This document shows positions 15,655 through 24,300 of a DNA stretch of 41,693 bases, in pieces. Position numbers and translations under genes: made by a program. Source of the stretch: a virus; IMG/VR virus record IMGVR_UViG_3300046171_000345, positions 1 through 41,693 of that record; one strand, given 5' to 3'. Numbering within the stretch: position 1 is the first letter of the stretch; every line of letters starts with the position of its first letter. Under the pieces are notes generated by a model. That model was not told the origin of the DNA. It made no database searches and saw nothing but the letters and a program-made list of their open reading frames with translations.

Positions 15655-18600
15655 CAGTTTTGAGTATACTAGACAATTAAACAACGAAATTTATGGAACT
15701 GGAGGTTTTATTTTTACTGCCTATCCATTTGATAAGGATTTAACTTACGGACCAAATGATGTAGTTATTGGAGATGATGGGCAACTGTATATTCCAGCCA
15801 GAGTTCCTCCAACTTACACAACGAATAAACCTACAGATTTTGATTCTTACGGTGTGCCTGGAACTTTTACCTTTGATAATGGGTTTTATTATTTATGCGT
15901 AGACAATAATACATGGCTAAGAAAAGCTTTAACTGTAGTTACTAGAGTATCTTCAAATGCTGGAGATGTTTATAGCGACGATAATTTCCACTATATATGT
16001 ATGGGTGGAACTTCTTGGGGTAAATTTCCTCTCGCTGAATTTGATAGACCTAAAGAGTCTTTTCCGCAGGGGTTTCTTGGGCAAGTTTATTACGATCAAG
16101 AATATTTTAATGTTTATACCTCGCAGGGTTGGAAGAGTTCTGCTTTCGCAAATTGGGGTGGCTATTCGAGTTCAATAATTATCAATGAATATGAAAGAAC
16201 TAGACCTACTTATCCACTGTGGTTTGCTGGAGATAATTATGAGGTTGATGATGTTGTGGAGTATGATGGGCAACTGCATAAAGTCGATCAAGCTTTTGGG
16301 CCTCAAAGCACTCTTGGTGTTTTTGATTATAATGTATCATACCCTTCTGGCGTACTTATTGTCGCCCCTGAAGATGGAACTGTGCAACCTTTTGAGGTTT
16401 ACAGATCTTTTGTTCCTGGCGATAAGGTAATATATAAAAAATCGATATACGAATCGTTGACATATCAATCTGAGTCGGAAATAGTAAAACCTGATTCGGA
16501 TATTGATCAATGGAGACTTCTTTCTTTATTTAATGATATTGATTGTGCTATATTTAAATCTACTACTGAATTTCCTGTTATATATTCAAATGATTTTGAG
16601 TTTCCTACTGATGGAAATATAAACTACCAGTCTGAAATTCCTACTTCAATTATAAATGCTGGTGATGCTGGTCAATTTGCATTGAGTGAAGGTTATTTGT
16701 ATTTATGTATATATCAAAATAATTGGATTAGAGCAGCGATAACAATAGAAGAAAAAAGCGCAGGATCTGTTGGGGATAGAGATTATGATGATAATTTTTA
16801 TTACTTTTGCCTCGGTGGAACATCTTGGGGTAAGATAGCTTTAGCGGCTTCAACAAAATCTGATGCGGGTAGCGTGGGGGACATTTACTATGATTCGGAT
16901 TTCTTTTATGTTTTAACAAGTTCTGGCTGGAAGAGGTTTACAATGCAGCGGTGGGCTTTTCTTCAGGTCGCCGTGTTGGATAGTTCTCACTGGGAGAAAC
17001 AAAATCCTGAAATATCTGATAAGTTTAGCTTGTTGGTTCCGAGATTTCCTTACGAGGTTGACGATTGGTTAGCTACTGAGGATTATTTTTCTGGGCAATT
17101 GGCTGTTTACGATAATACTATTTGGAGTGGTGTTATAGATAATGGACCAAACTTTTCAGACGGATATAAAATACCTAGTAGCTCTTCTGTATATTGGTCT
17201 GCGCCAAATATATCAACAAGTTTTGCTCCTGGAGATAGGGTTTATTATGACGGACAAATATACAAATCTTTACAAAGTAATCCAACTGGCGCTCCAATAT
17301 TTCCGTCTAATTCAAAAGATTATTCTAATGAATCAACTTATCAACAATCTCAGTGGGCGCCGTTTTGGGAACTGAATCAAGCTTATGATGGCTTAGTTTT
17401 TAATCATATAGGTATACCCGAAAGCGGAAAGAGGAGTGTCGGTTTAGAGGTTGGTATAATTAATAACGAAGGAGATATACTTCAGTTAGATAGAATTACA
17501 GGATTTAATCCTGAGCCAAGTATCATTCCTCAAGGATTTCAAGCTGATAGTGTTAGTGAATCTACTAAAGTTAAATTTAATTTTAATTATTCTTTCGGAT
17601 CTCAGGAGAAGACCTCAAAAGTTCAATTGTATAGATCTGAAAATCCTAATTTTAGCATTTTAGATTCCCAAGGTCTACCTGGAACTGGGGCTTCAACATT
17701 CGTTAAGGAAGTTTTAGGGGCGGGAGATGCAACGTTTGGCCAGAATATAACTCAAATAGTTGATGAACCTCCAGTTCCGTCTATTCCTGGGTACGGCGAA
17801 CAAATTACAGGTTACTATTATAAAATACTTCCGTTTGATGATTTTGGATCTGGAGATTTATATGGAGTAACTAATAACCAAGGCGGACTTGAGAGAGTTT
17901 TGGTTTACCCAAAAAGCTTTAGCTCTCAGAATCCTAACGCTGTACCTGGAAAAGTATTTAGAACTAATCAAAATGATATTCCTGGGCCAGTTATCAATTT
18001 GACAGGAAGAACCGCTTTTGAGAATTTCTTTTTTAATTGGGAAATGCCAAATAGTAACCTCGGTATCGTTGGTAATATTCCTAATGATATTAGTCATTAC
18101 GAAGTTTGGCAGTCAGAGGATCCAACTTTATATTTCGGAGCTTTAAATAAAAGATTAAACCAACAAGACAATTCAAAGGGTTACCGAAGAATCGAAGCTG
18201 ATATTGAAAGTACTGGCCCGATACCAATAGAACAGCAAGATCCAGCGCTAGGAATATCTAATGCAACTAAAATCTTTGATATAGACGCTCTATCTCCATT
18301 AGTTTCTGCTTCTCATTTTGGGGTAACTAATGATACAAGATATTTTTGGGTCAGAGCTGTTGATCACGCTGGAAATAAAAGTCCATTTACTGGATCTGCA
18401 AATCTACAAAGTAATAATATAGAGGGATTGCAATTAATATTAGGTCAAGCTAAGACTACTGATATAGCAGATTTTGAGCAGAATATATCTAATACATTTC
18501 ATAATATTGTTTCTCTTGTTCCTAATAATCCATTTGTTGATAATGATCCTGATTCCTCTTCGATTAGATGGGATAGGCATTTTGTATATCACAAGGGAAT

Positions 18601-21600
18601 CGGTTATGTTATTGGTGGAGATTCATCTTCTGATAAGTTTATTTGGTGGCAACCTACTGGTAGCGTTGCAATAACTCCAACTCAAAGTGGTGAGTTAGGT
18701 TTAGTTGGGCCTGGTGGCGGGCCTCTAGATTCGTCTATAACAAACCCGCTAAGAAATGTATTGTATAGCGGAAATTATAATACATTAAATTATCACCCTG
18801 CAGGTGGAGATGAAAATGATCCAATATTAGACTTTAATGATGGTGATTTTATTATAGCCAGAAATAGTCAAGGCGTTGCCACTCCTGTTTGGCACTCTTT
18901 TGCTAATGCAACTATTGGTACTGCGCAAATAGAAAATGCAGCAATTGTAGACGCTAAGATAAAAACTTTAACCGCTGATAAAATAACAGCTGGAGTTATA
19001 CAAGGGCAAGATGTTCAGGTCGGAGGAACTGGTCAAATAAGAAGCGCTGGCTTTGATGGTCTAGATTTAAATAGCACAAACCCACAACAAGGCTTTGCTC
19101 TAAGTGGGGATGGTTCTTTTGTTTTTCAGACTCAAAATGGTAAATTGTATTTTGATGACGATCAATTAGTTTTAGAAGGAAAATTAAAACAATCAAATGG
19201 TGCTGAGAATACATTTATATCAATGTATGCAGAGCCAGATGTATTTATGTATGAAGAGAGGGAAGATGGGTCTTTCGTTCCTTCTTTATCGATAACTAGC
19301 CAAGAATCTAATATCATAACTTCTTTTACTAATAGTGATGTATCTGGAAGTGATGTTCGATTTAAATTGTTGACAGATGCGGGTGATGAAATTTTTGGTT
19401 ACGATGATCATGATGTAAATAATGTATACGATATTAGTGGTTTTTATTATGATCCAACTACTAATTTTGATTCTTCTACATCAACTGCAACTGCGACATT
19501 AAATATTGGTGATAGAACAGGCGTTAATGACCCAGGATTTGATCTTATTGTTCATTATGGAAGTGATGATGGTTTAAATTTTGGATCTGTAATTGTTTTT
19601 GCATCTGGAATTGGATCTACAGCTGAACACGCTGTAACCATCAGTATGCAAACCCAAGGGTCAATGGGGAAAAGCCCAGTTTATAGAGGAATTTGGAATC
19701 CTAATTCTAATTATGTTGGTTTAAATGAAAGTGACGGTACAAGCAATGCAAGTTTATTAAGAGGAGATGTTGTACATCATAATGGAACTTATTATATTGC
19801 TAAAATAAGCAATCAAGGCCAGGCTAATGAGCCGCCCAATGATACTGTTTGGGATACATTTGGCGCACAATTTGAAAGTGTTGCAACTAATTTATTATTA
19901 GCTGAAGACGCTATTATTAGTCACAAATTAACTTTAGGATCAGGAACCGATGATTCTGATAACCCTAATACAGGGGCAAATGGTATTATACATACAGTAA
20001 ATAAAGACAGCATTTCTGATATTAGTCCAGGATTTTATTTATCTAGTGATGAAGATAATTACTTTGGGGTTGGAGATGCAAGTCAATTCATAAAATTTGA
20101 CGCAAACAGTTTAAGTATAAACGCTCAAAATTTTACTTTTGGTGGGTCGAGCTCGTATTTAAAAAACGATTCAACAAAATCAAAGGTTGAAATTCAAACT
20201 GATTTATTTTATTTAGGTGATGCAGATTCATATCTTGAATTTGATACAAGTAATAGTAAGTTAACAATCAATGCATCATATTTTAAAGGAGGAGTGCAGG
20301 GAGTAACAACCCCTAGTACTAGATTTAATTTTAGCGATTATACGAATGTTGACCCACGTGCCGCTTTCATTGGTGGGGGTTATAATAATACTATACAAAT
20401 TCCTGCCACCCCTAATTTTTTATCTATTGGCTCTGCAATTGTCGCTGGAGCAGAAAATTCAGTTGAAGGTAGATTCTCTTTTATTGGCGGTGGGTACGAT
20501 AATGATTGTAAGGATAATTTTTCTGTTATAGCTGGAGGTTATAATAATGACATGCCTAAATATGATGTAAACAATGCAGGCGCTAATATAATTGGGGCAG
20601 GACAAAGTAATAAAATAGAAGGAGGAAGCAATCAAATAATAGTTGGCGGATCAAATAATTTAATAGAATATTCTCCTGGATCTATACAAATATTTAATAA
20701 AACGGCAAATGCTGTCGAAAATCCTGATACAAATATTTTCAGCAGAAGGGTATTGGGGGGAGATAAGGCCCCTGATTTATTTAATATTTACAAAAAATAT
20801 TCCGATGGAGAAAGAGTGCGAAGTGGGCCTGGTGCATTAATGGCTTACGTCTGGGAGAAAAGAGGTGGTGGCGTAATTCAGGGTCAGCCAACTCCTTCAA
20901 CATCTAATTTAGAAGCTATAAGTTCCGGAAAAATTAATAACGCTGGAAACGGATACATAGCTGACGGTAATGTAACTAGCGCCTTATCTAATGGAGATTT
21001 AGTTTTCTTTGTTGAAGAAGATGGAAATTATGATGAAGCTAATACTTCTGTATCAAGCTTTAGTTATCAATCTTCAAGTAATTCGACTATAATATTTACC
21101 ACCCCTTTTCCTAATTTAAGTGCAAATTCTGAAGGCCATATATATAAAGTTAACAACTGTTCGTGGAAAAGAGTTTCTAAAAATGGTACTAGGTATATCG
21201 ACGCTCCAAACTGGATAATTAATCCATATATATCAAGTGCAGCTTATGTTGTAAACACTACAGTTAATTCTTTCCGAGGGGATTATAATCCCTTCGTTGG
21301 TCAGTGGCTTTACTGCGTTGGAATTTTTGACGCAGGAATTCCAAATTCAGTCGCGCATAATTCGTTTATTTTTATAATTCCTACATATTCTTCTATTGAA
21401 GCGGAATCTTGGTTTTATATTAATGGTAATAGTAAAAATGCTGATTTTGCAGGCTGGAATTGGTGTAAACCATCAACTAGGGGTGCTTCAGGAATTTATA
21501 TTTTTAATCATACAAACCAGCATTGGGTGTTAATCCTAGCTGGTCAGGACGCCTATATAGTAAATAACAATCAAAAATCTCTTATATCATCAAATGGGCT

Positions 21601-21616
21601 TTCAATTTTTTCATAA
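15620..21616 (+). CDS. Giant tail fibre protein, C-terminal part
   Basis: The frame encodes 1998 residues. Two related blocks about 267 residues apart each contain NF.Y.C.GGTSWGK (near residues 115-135 and 382-405) and a following (S/T)S.GWK motif. Several aromatic GD.V.Y.G..Y modules occur near 215, 270, 545 and 1380; they resemble small carbohydrate-binding modules. Around 1096-1143 is the IGTAQIENAAIVDAKI type repeat found near the end of J-like and fibre proteins. At about 1582-1690 come YadA-head-like turns (FIGGGYNN, FIGGGYDN, IAGGYNN, IIVGGSNN) that form a beta-roll. The TTG at 15620 has no Shine-Dalgarno and overlaps the previous frame by 35 bases, so this is most likely the continuation of the preceding gene. 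Confidence 0.78.
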   Translation: MRQELPNTEVFNSFEYTRQLNNEIYGTGGFIFTAYPFDKDLTYGPNDVVIGDDGQLYIPARVPPTYTTNKPTDFDSYGVPGTFTFDNGFYYLCVDNNTWLRKALTVVTRVSSNAGDVYSDDNFHYICMGGTSWGKFPLAEFDRPKESFPQGFLGQVYYDQEYFNVYTSQGWKSSAFANWGGYSSSIIINEYERTRPTYPLWFAGDNYEVDDVVEYDGQLHKVDQAFGPQSTLGVFDYNVSYPSGVLIVAPEDGTVQPFEVYRSFVPGDKVIYKKSIYESLTYQSESEIVKPDSDIDQWRLLSLFNDIDCAIFKSTTEFPVIYSNDFEFPTDGNINYQSEIPTSIINAGDAGQFALSEGYLYLCIYQNNWIRAAITIEEKSAGSVGDRDYDDNFYYFCLGGTSWGKIALAASTKSDAGSVGDIYYDSDFFYVLTSSGWKRFTMQRWAFLQVAVLDSSHWEKQNPEISDKFSLLVPRFPYEVDDWLATEDYFSGQLAVYDNTIWSGVIDNGPNFSDGYKIPSSSSVYWSAPNISTSFAPGDRVYYDGQIYKSLQSNPTGAPIFPSNSKDYSNESTYQQSQWAPFWELNQAYDGLVFNHIGIPESGKRSVGLEVGIINNEGDILQLDRITGFNPEPSIIPQGFQADSVSESTKVKFNFNYSFGSQEKTSKVQLYRSENPNFSILDSQGLPGTGASTFVKEVLGAGDATFGQNITQIVDEPPVPSIPGYGEQITGYYYKILPFDDFGSGDLYGVTNNQGGLERVLVYPKSFSSQNPNAVPGKVFRTNQNDIPGPVINLTGRTAFENFFFNWEMPNSNLGIVGNIPNDISHYEVWQSEDPTLYFGALNKRLNQQDNSKGYRRIEADIESTGPIPIEQQDPALGISNATKIFDIDALSPLVSASHFGVTNDTRYFWVRAVDHAGNKSPFTGSANLQSNNIEGLQLILGQAKTTDIADFEQNISNTFHNIVSLVPNNPFVDNDPDSSSIRWDRHFVYHKGIGYVIGGDSSSDKFIWWQPTGSVAITPTQSGELGLVGPGGGPLDSSITNPLRNVLYSGNYNTLNYHPAGGDENDPILDFNDGDFIIARNSQGVATPVWHSFANATIGTAQIENAAIVDAKIKTLTADKITAGVIQGQDVQVGGTGQIRSAGFDGLDLNSTNPQQGFALSGDGSFVFQTQNGKLYFDDDQLVLEGKLKQSNGAENTFISMYAEPDVFMYEEREDGSFVPSLSITSQESNIITSFTNSDVSGSDVRFKLLTDAGDEIFGYDDHDVNNVYDISGFYYDPTTNFDSSTSTATATLNIGDRTGVNDPGFDLIVHYGSDDGLNFGSVIVFASGIGSTAEHAVTISMQTQGSMGKSPVYRGIWNPNSNYVGLNESDGTSNASLLRGDVVHHNGTYYIAKISNQGQANEPPNDTVWDTFGAQFESVATNLLLAEDAIISHKLTLGSGTDDSDNPNTGANGIIHTVNKDSISDISPGFYLSSDEDNYFGVGDASQFIKFDANSLSINAQNFTFGGSSSYLKNDSTKSKVEIQTDLFYLGDADSYLEFDTSNSKLTINASYFKGGVQGVTTPSTRFNFSDYTNVDPRAAFIGGGYNNTIQIPATPNFLSIGSAIVAGAENSVEGRFSFIGGGYDNDCKDNFSVIAGGYNNDMPKYDVNNAGANIIGAGQSNKIEGGSNQIIVGGSNNLIEYSPGSIQIFNKTANAVENPDTNIFSRRVLGGDKAPDLFNIYKKYSDGERVRSGPGALMAYVWEKRGGGVIQGQPTPSTSNLEAISSGKINNAGNGYIADGNVTSALSNGDLVFFVEEDGNYDEANTSVSSFSYQSSSNSTIIFTTPFPNLSANSEGHIYKVNNCSWKRVSKNGTRYIDAPNWIINPYISSAAYVVNTTVNSFRGDYNPFVGQWLYCVGIFDAGIPNSVAHNSFIFIIPTYSSIEAESWFYINGNSKNADFAGWNWCKPSTRGASGIYIFNHTNQHWVLILAGQDAYIVNNNQKSLISSNGLSIFS

Positions 21617-21622
21617 TTTAAA

Positions 21623-22321
21623 ATGTCAATAACACCTCCATTAACAACTGGAAATTTTTTCGCCGACCCTAGAAGGAATCCAGATTTTTTACCTCCTAGC
21701 GATAATACTTTACATGGAGGTGGGTATGATGCAGGTAATAGCATTATGGCAGGAATTAATAACAGGATTATGGACTCACGGAGATGTTCTATAATTCAAG
21801 GAGCGTCCAACATAATAAATGCGAAATACAATACTCACGTTATTGGGGATTTTGTTGAAGCTTCTGAGGATAATTGTTTTTATGTTGGATGTATTAATGG
21901 CATGCAGGTCAAGGGGCAGGTTAACGCTCCATCTATTTATTCCCAAGGAAATATATTTGCAGAAGGTGATATTATCGCAGAGGGTGATATTACCGCAGCA
22001 AATCTTTCTGATAAAAGACTAAAAGATGATATTTCCTTAATAGATAACCCTTTATCTAAAATAATGTCTCTAGATGCAATCGAATTTAATTGGAACGATA
22101 AGCAATCGACTCATCAAGGTCACGATATCGGATTAATAGCCCAGCAAGTTGAAAAAATTGCTCCAGAAATAGTGCAGGAAAGGAAAGATGGGTATAAAGC
22201 TCTTAAATACGAAAAGGTTATTCCTTTGCTAGTCGGCGCAATTAAAGAACAGCAAGAAAAAATACAAATACTAAATGACCGCGTAGAATATCTATTAAAA
22301 AAAATAGACTCTATGAGTTGA
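21623..22321 (+). CDS. Short fibre protein with peptidase S74 intramolecular chaperone
   Basis: Residues 1-100 contain YadA-head-like turns similar to those near the end of the giant fibre (GGGYDAGNSIMAGINN, SIIQGASNII). Residues 127-232 are a peptidase S74 (endosialidase-type) chaperone: LSDKRLKDDI at 128-137 with Ser129, Asp130 and Lys134, then FNWNDKQSTHQGHDIGLIAQQVEKIAPEIV, written here as two parts FNWNDK and GLIAQQVEKIAPEIV. It ends in a coiled coil. Such domains help fibres trimerise and then cut themselves off at the Ser. The protein is short and separate from the giant fibre, six bases downstream. Its 3' end overlaps the convergent minus-strand gene by 11 bases. Confidence 0.88.
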   Translation: MSITPPLTTGNFFADPRRNPDFLPPSDNTLHGGGYDAGNSIMAGINNRIMDSRRCSIIQGASNIINAKYNTHVIGDFVEASEDNCFYVGCINGMQVKGQVNAPSIYSQGNIFAEGDIIAEGDITAANLSDKRLKDDISLIDNPLSKIMSLDAIEFNWNDKQSTHQGHDIGLIAQQVEKIAPEIVQERKDGYKALKYEKVIPLLVGAIKEQQEKIQILNDRVEYLLKKIDSMS

Positions 22322-23150
22322 TTACTTTCATTAATATTCTTGATTCGGAAGGTGGAATATCTGAATAGTCGTTCCAATCTTTAACAGAATCATTTTGATA
22401 CAATCCTTTTTTCCAATAATCTCTTAATATAAATTTAAACTCTTCAAAATTAGAACAATTTAATTTGTCTTTTGCTAGTGATTCAATCATTGAATATGGA
22501 GTAATTGATCCTAGTTGAGAGTTTTGTTGAGGAGCGGATAGATTTGATTTGTCGATCTCATCATCTCCTACAATATGAACATTAAGAAAGTTTCTAACAC
22601 AGCGAACAAATGCTCGGTTACATGCAATTGTTTCTAAAAATTTGGTTGCGAAATTACTTGTGTTGTTTAATGTCGCGTTTGCCATATCTTGAAATGTAAC
22701 CGCTTGGCCACCTGTTTCATAATTTGGTAAAAACTTCATTTTGCAAGTTGCTGCTACGTGATCCATTTCACATTTAACAATATCATATTGTACATCCATA
22801 AAGCCTCTTAATTTTGCCAACTCTTTAATTCCGCTAAGCTTGATTAGTAGTTGATGATCTTTTAATCCTTCGATCGATCGAGGAACATCTTTCTTTCGAA
22901 GATCGAACCAAGATTTGTTTGGAAATAAATGCTCGTCCTTAATCATTGATCGCCAGTTAACAGAGCCGTCTTCTGCAAATACATAATCTACATTACCTAG
23001 TAGTCCGTATTCGTCTCTTTGGAACTTTGCTGGGCCGTCTGCGTATTTTTTATTCAACGCTCTTTTTGTTACGGTTGGCGAAGTGGTTGTAGATTCGTAT
23101 GTTACTGAATTATCAGATACTGTTTTTGTTTTGCGTGCCATGGTTGTCAT
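22311..23150 (-). CDS. Possible single-strand annealing or recombination protein
   Basis: The 279-residue protein has a central block, about 105-205, arranged like a Rad52-type annealing fold. A helix and loop (LSGIKELAKLRGF) are followed by two strands (VQYDIVKCEMDHVAATCKM) and then a helix with IACNRAFVRCVRNFL, comparable in place to the Ala/Arg-rich helix of Rad52 and Erf/Sak proteins. I know of similar unnamed proteins in aquatic phages but cannot confirm the family from sequence alone. The first 45 residues are Thr/Lys-rich and likely disordered. The ATG at 23150 or the one at 23141 (MARKTKT) could be the start. It lies at the distal end of the minus-strand operon and overlaps the upstream gene by 38 bases. 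Confidence 0.45.
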   Translation of the reverse strand: MTTMARKTKTVSDNSVTYESTTTSPTVTKRALNKKYADGPAKFQRDEYGLLGNVDYVFAEDGSVNWRSMIKDEHLFPNKSWFDLRKKDVPRSIEGLKDHQLLIKLSGIKELAKLRGFMDVQYDIVKCEMDHVAATCKMKFLPNYETGGQAVTFQDMANATLNNTSNFATKFLETIACNRAFVRCVRNFLNVHIVGDDEIDKSNLSAPQQNSQLGSITPYSMIESLAKDKLNCSNFEEFKFILRDYWKKGLYQNDSVKDWNDYSDIPPSESRILMKVINS

Positions 23151-24300
23151 CGTTATAAATTTTTAGTGTGTTTAATTCTTCCCAAAATTCTGGGCAGTCT
23201 ATGATTTTATTCTCTGTCGCTGGCACATCATGAATCCATGCAGCTTTACTTGCATATGTTTGTCCGTTTGATATGATAGTTCTAGAGTTTTTATAACGAG
23301 TATTATCGCATATTTTATCAACATTGTCAAGATCTTTTTTTGTTTTATCTTGATGTAGTGTTATATTCCAGTCAAAAAACTTTAATCTTAAATCATTAAT
23401 TTCATTTTCATTTTTGCATATTAGATTTAATGGTATGCCGTTTTTCTTTAGTGATTGAATGTAATTTTCATCTGTATCTGATGATACTATATAATTGATT
23501 CTTAGTATACTAGATTTTATTGCGAGTAGATATTGCAATTTCATTGGTTGGTCTAGGAAGATGTTTGCCATTCGTCCATACGCCCACTGTGCAATATTCT
23601 GTTCGTCAAAACATTCATCTCCTAGGATGTTTATTGAGTTGCCTTTTATGAAGTCTGTAGGCATTACATGATTTGGTATTACAGATATTGATGGTAGATG
23701 ATATTCTTTACCAATGTGAAATGTTTCAATGTTGTTTAGATTATTTTTTATATCAAGAAGTTTTAATACAGATTGCGCGATTTTCTCGGGCATAATCATG
23801 TTTATGGTTTTTGGGTTTTCTTGGTTTGAAAACGAAGCCTTGTGTCCACCGCGGTGAGATTCAAATAATTCGTGATTTTCTTTTTTGCCCCAATATGGGC
23901 CGCAACATTCTTTGTATAGTATACTATATAGTGAAACTATTTTTTTATCAAAGCCTGATGCTACATGAGTGCTAAATGAATCATTTCCAAAATGTAATAA
24001 ACTATTTTGTATAATATAGAATGTTTGTTTTAGATTTGTTAATCCTGTATAATGTAAACAGCCATTTATTTTTTTATCGTCTTTCTCTCCTATTTGTATG
24101 ATGTCAATTCCTTCTTTTTGTAAATAGGGGAAAATCATTTGTATTACTTCATTATAATAGTCGTAATTTTTGGCTTGCATGCCGCTGTTGGCGTGCAGTG
24201 TTATGTACTTTTTAGATGTGATTGGGAAGAAGCAAGTTTCAACAAATGGTTTGTCGATTTTTACTCCACAAGATAATGCGTATTGTTCTATGAGGTGCAT
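23113..24300 (-). CDS. GT9-like glycosyltransferase C-terminal half plus unknown domain
   Basis: Residues 32-200 look like the second Rossmann lobe of a GT9 (heptosyltransferase-like) enzyme: YITLHANSGMQAKNY (32-46), IIQIGEKDD (67-75), and FGNDSFSTHVASG (104-116), where GT9 enzymes bind the sugar nucleotide. The first lobe is missing here but is present at the C-terminus of the gene upstream. Residues about 225-395 form another domain I do not recognise (QWAYGRMANIFLDQP, LRLKFFDWNI). The ATG at 24300 lies 13 bases inside the upstream gene and has no Shine-Dalgarno. One extra A before it would fuse the two frames as KIQFDLMHLIEQYA. It is either an indel or a true split read by translational coupling. 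Confidence 0.72.
   Translation of the reverse strand: MHLIEQYALSCGVKIDKPFVETCFFPITSKKYITLHANSGMQAKNYDYYNEVIQMIFPYLQKEGIDIIQIGEKDDKKINGCLHYTGLTNLKQTFYIIQNSLLHFGNDSFSTHVASGFDKKIVSLYSILYKECCGPYWGKKENHELFESHRGGHKASFSNQENPKTINMIMPEKIAQSVLKLLDIKNNLNNIETFHIGKEYHLPSISVIPNHVMPTDFIKGNSINILGDECFDEQNIAQWAYGRMANIFLDQPMKLQYLLAIKSSILRINYIVSSDTDENYIQSLKKNGIPLNLICKNENEINDLRLKFFDWNITLHQDKTKKDLDNVDKICDNTRYKNSRTIISNGQTYASKAAWIHDVPATENKIIDCPEFWEELNTLKIYNDDNHGTQNKNSI

Noticed and set aside
16185-16430. Plus-strand frame of 81 residues inside the giant fibre
   Set aside because: It is out of frame with a long, motif-rich protein and has a hydrophobic, low-information product; shadow of coding sequence.
22300-22330. 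Rho-independent terminator between the two convergent genes
   Set aside because: The genes overlap by 11 bases and the sequence lacks a GC-rich hairpin followed by a T run on either strand.
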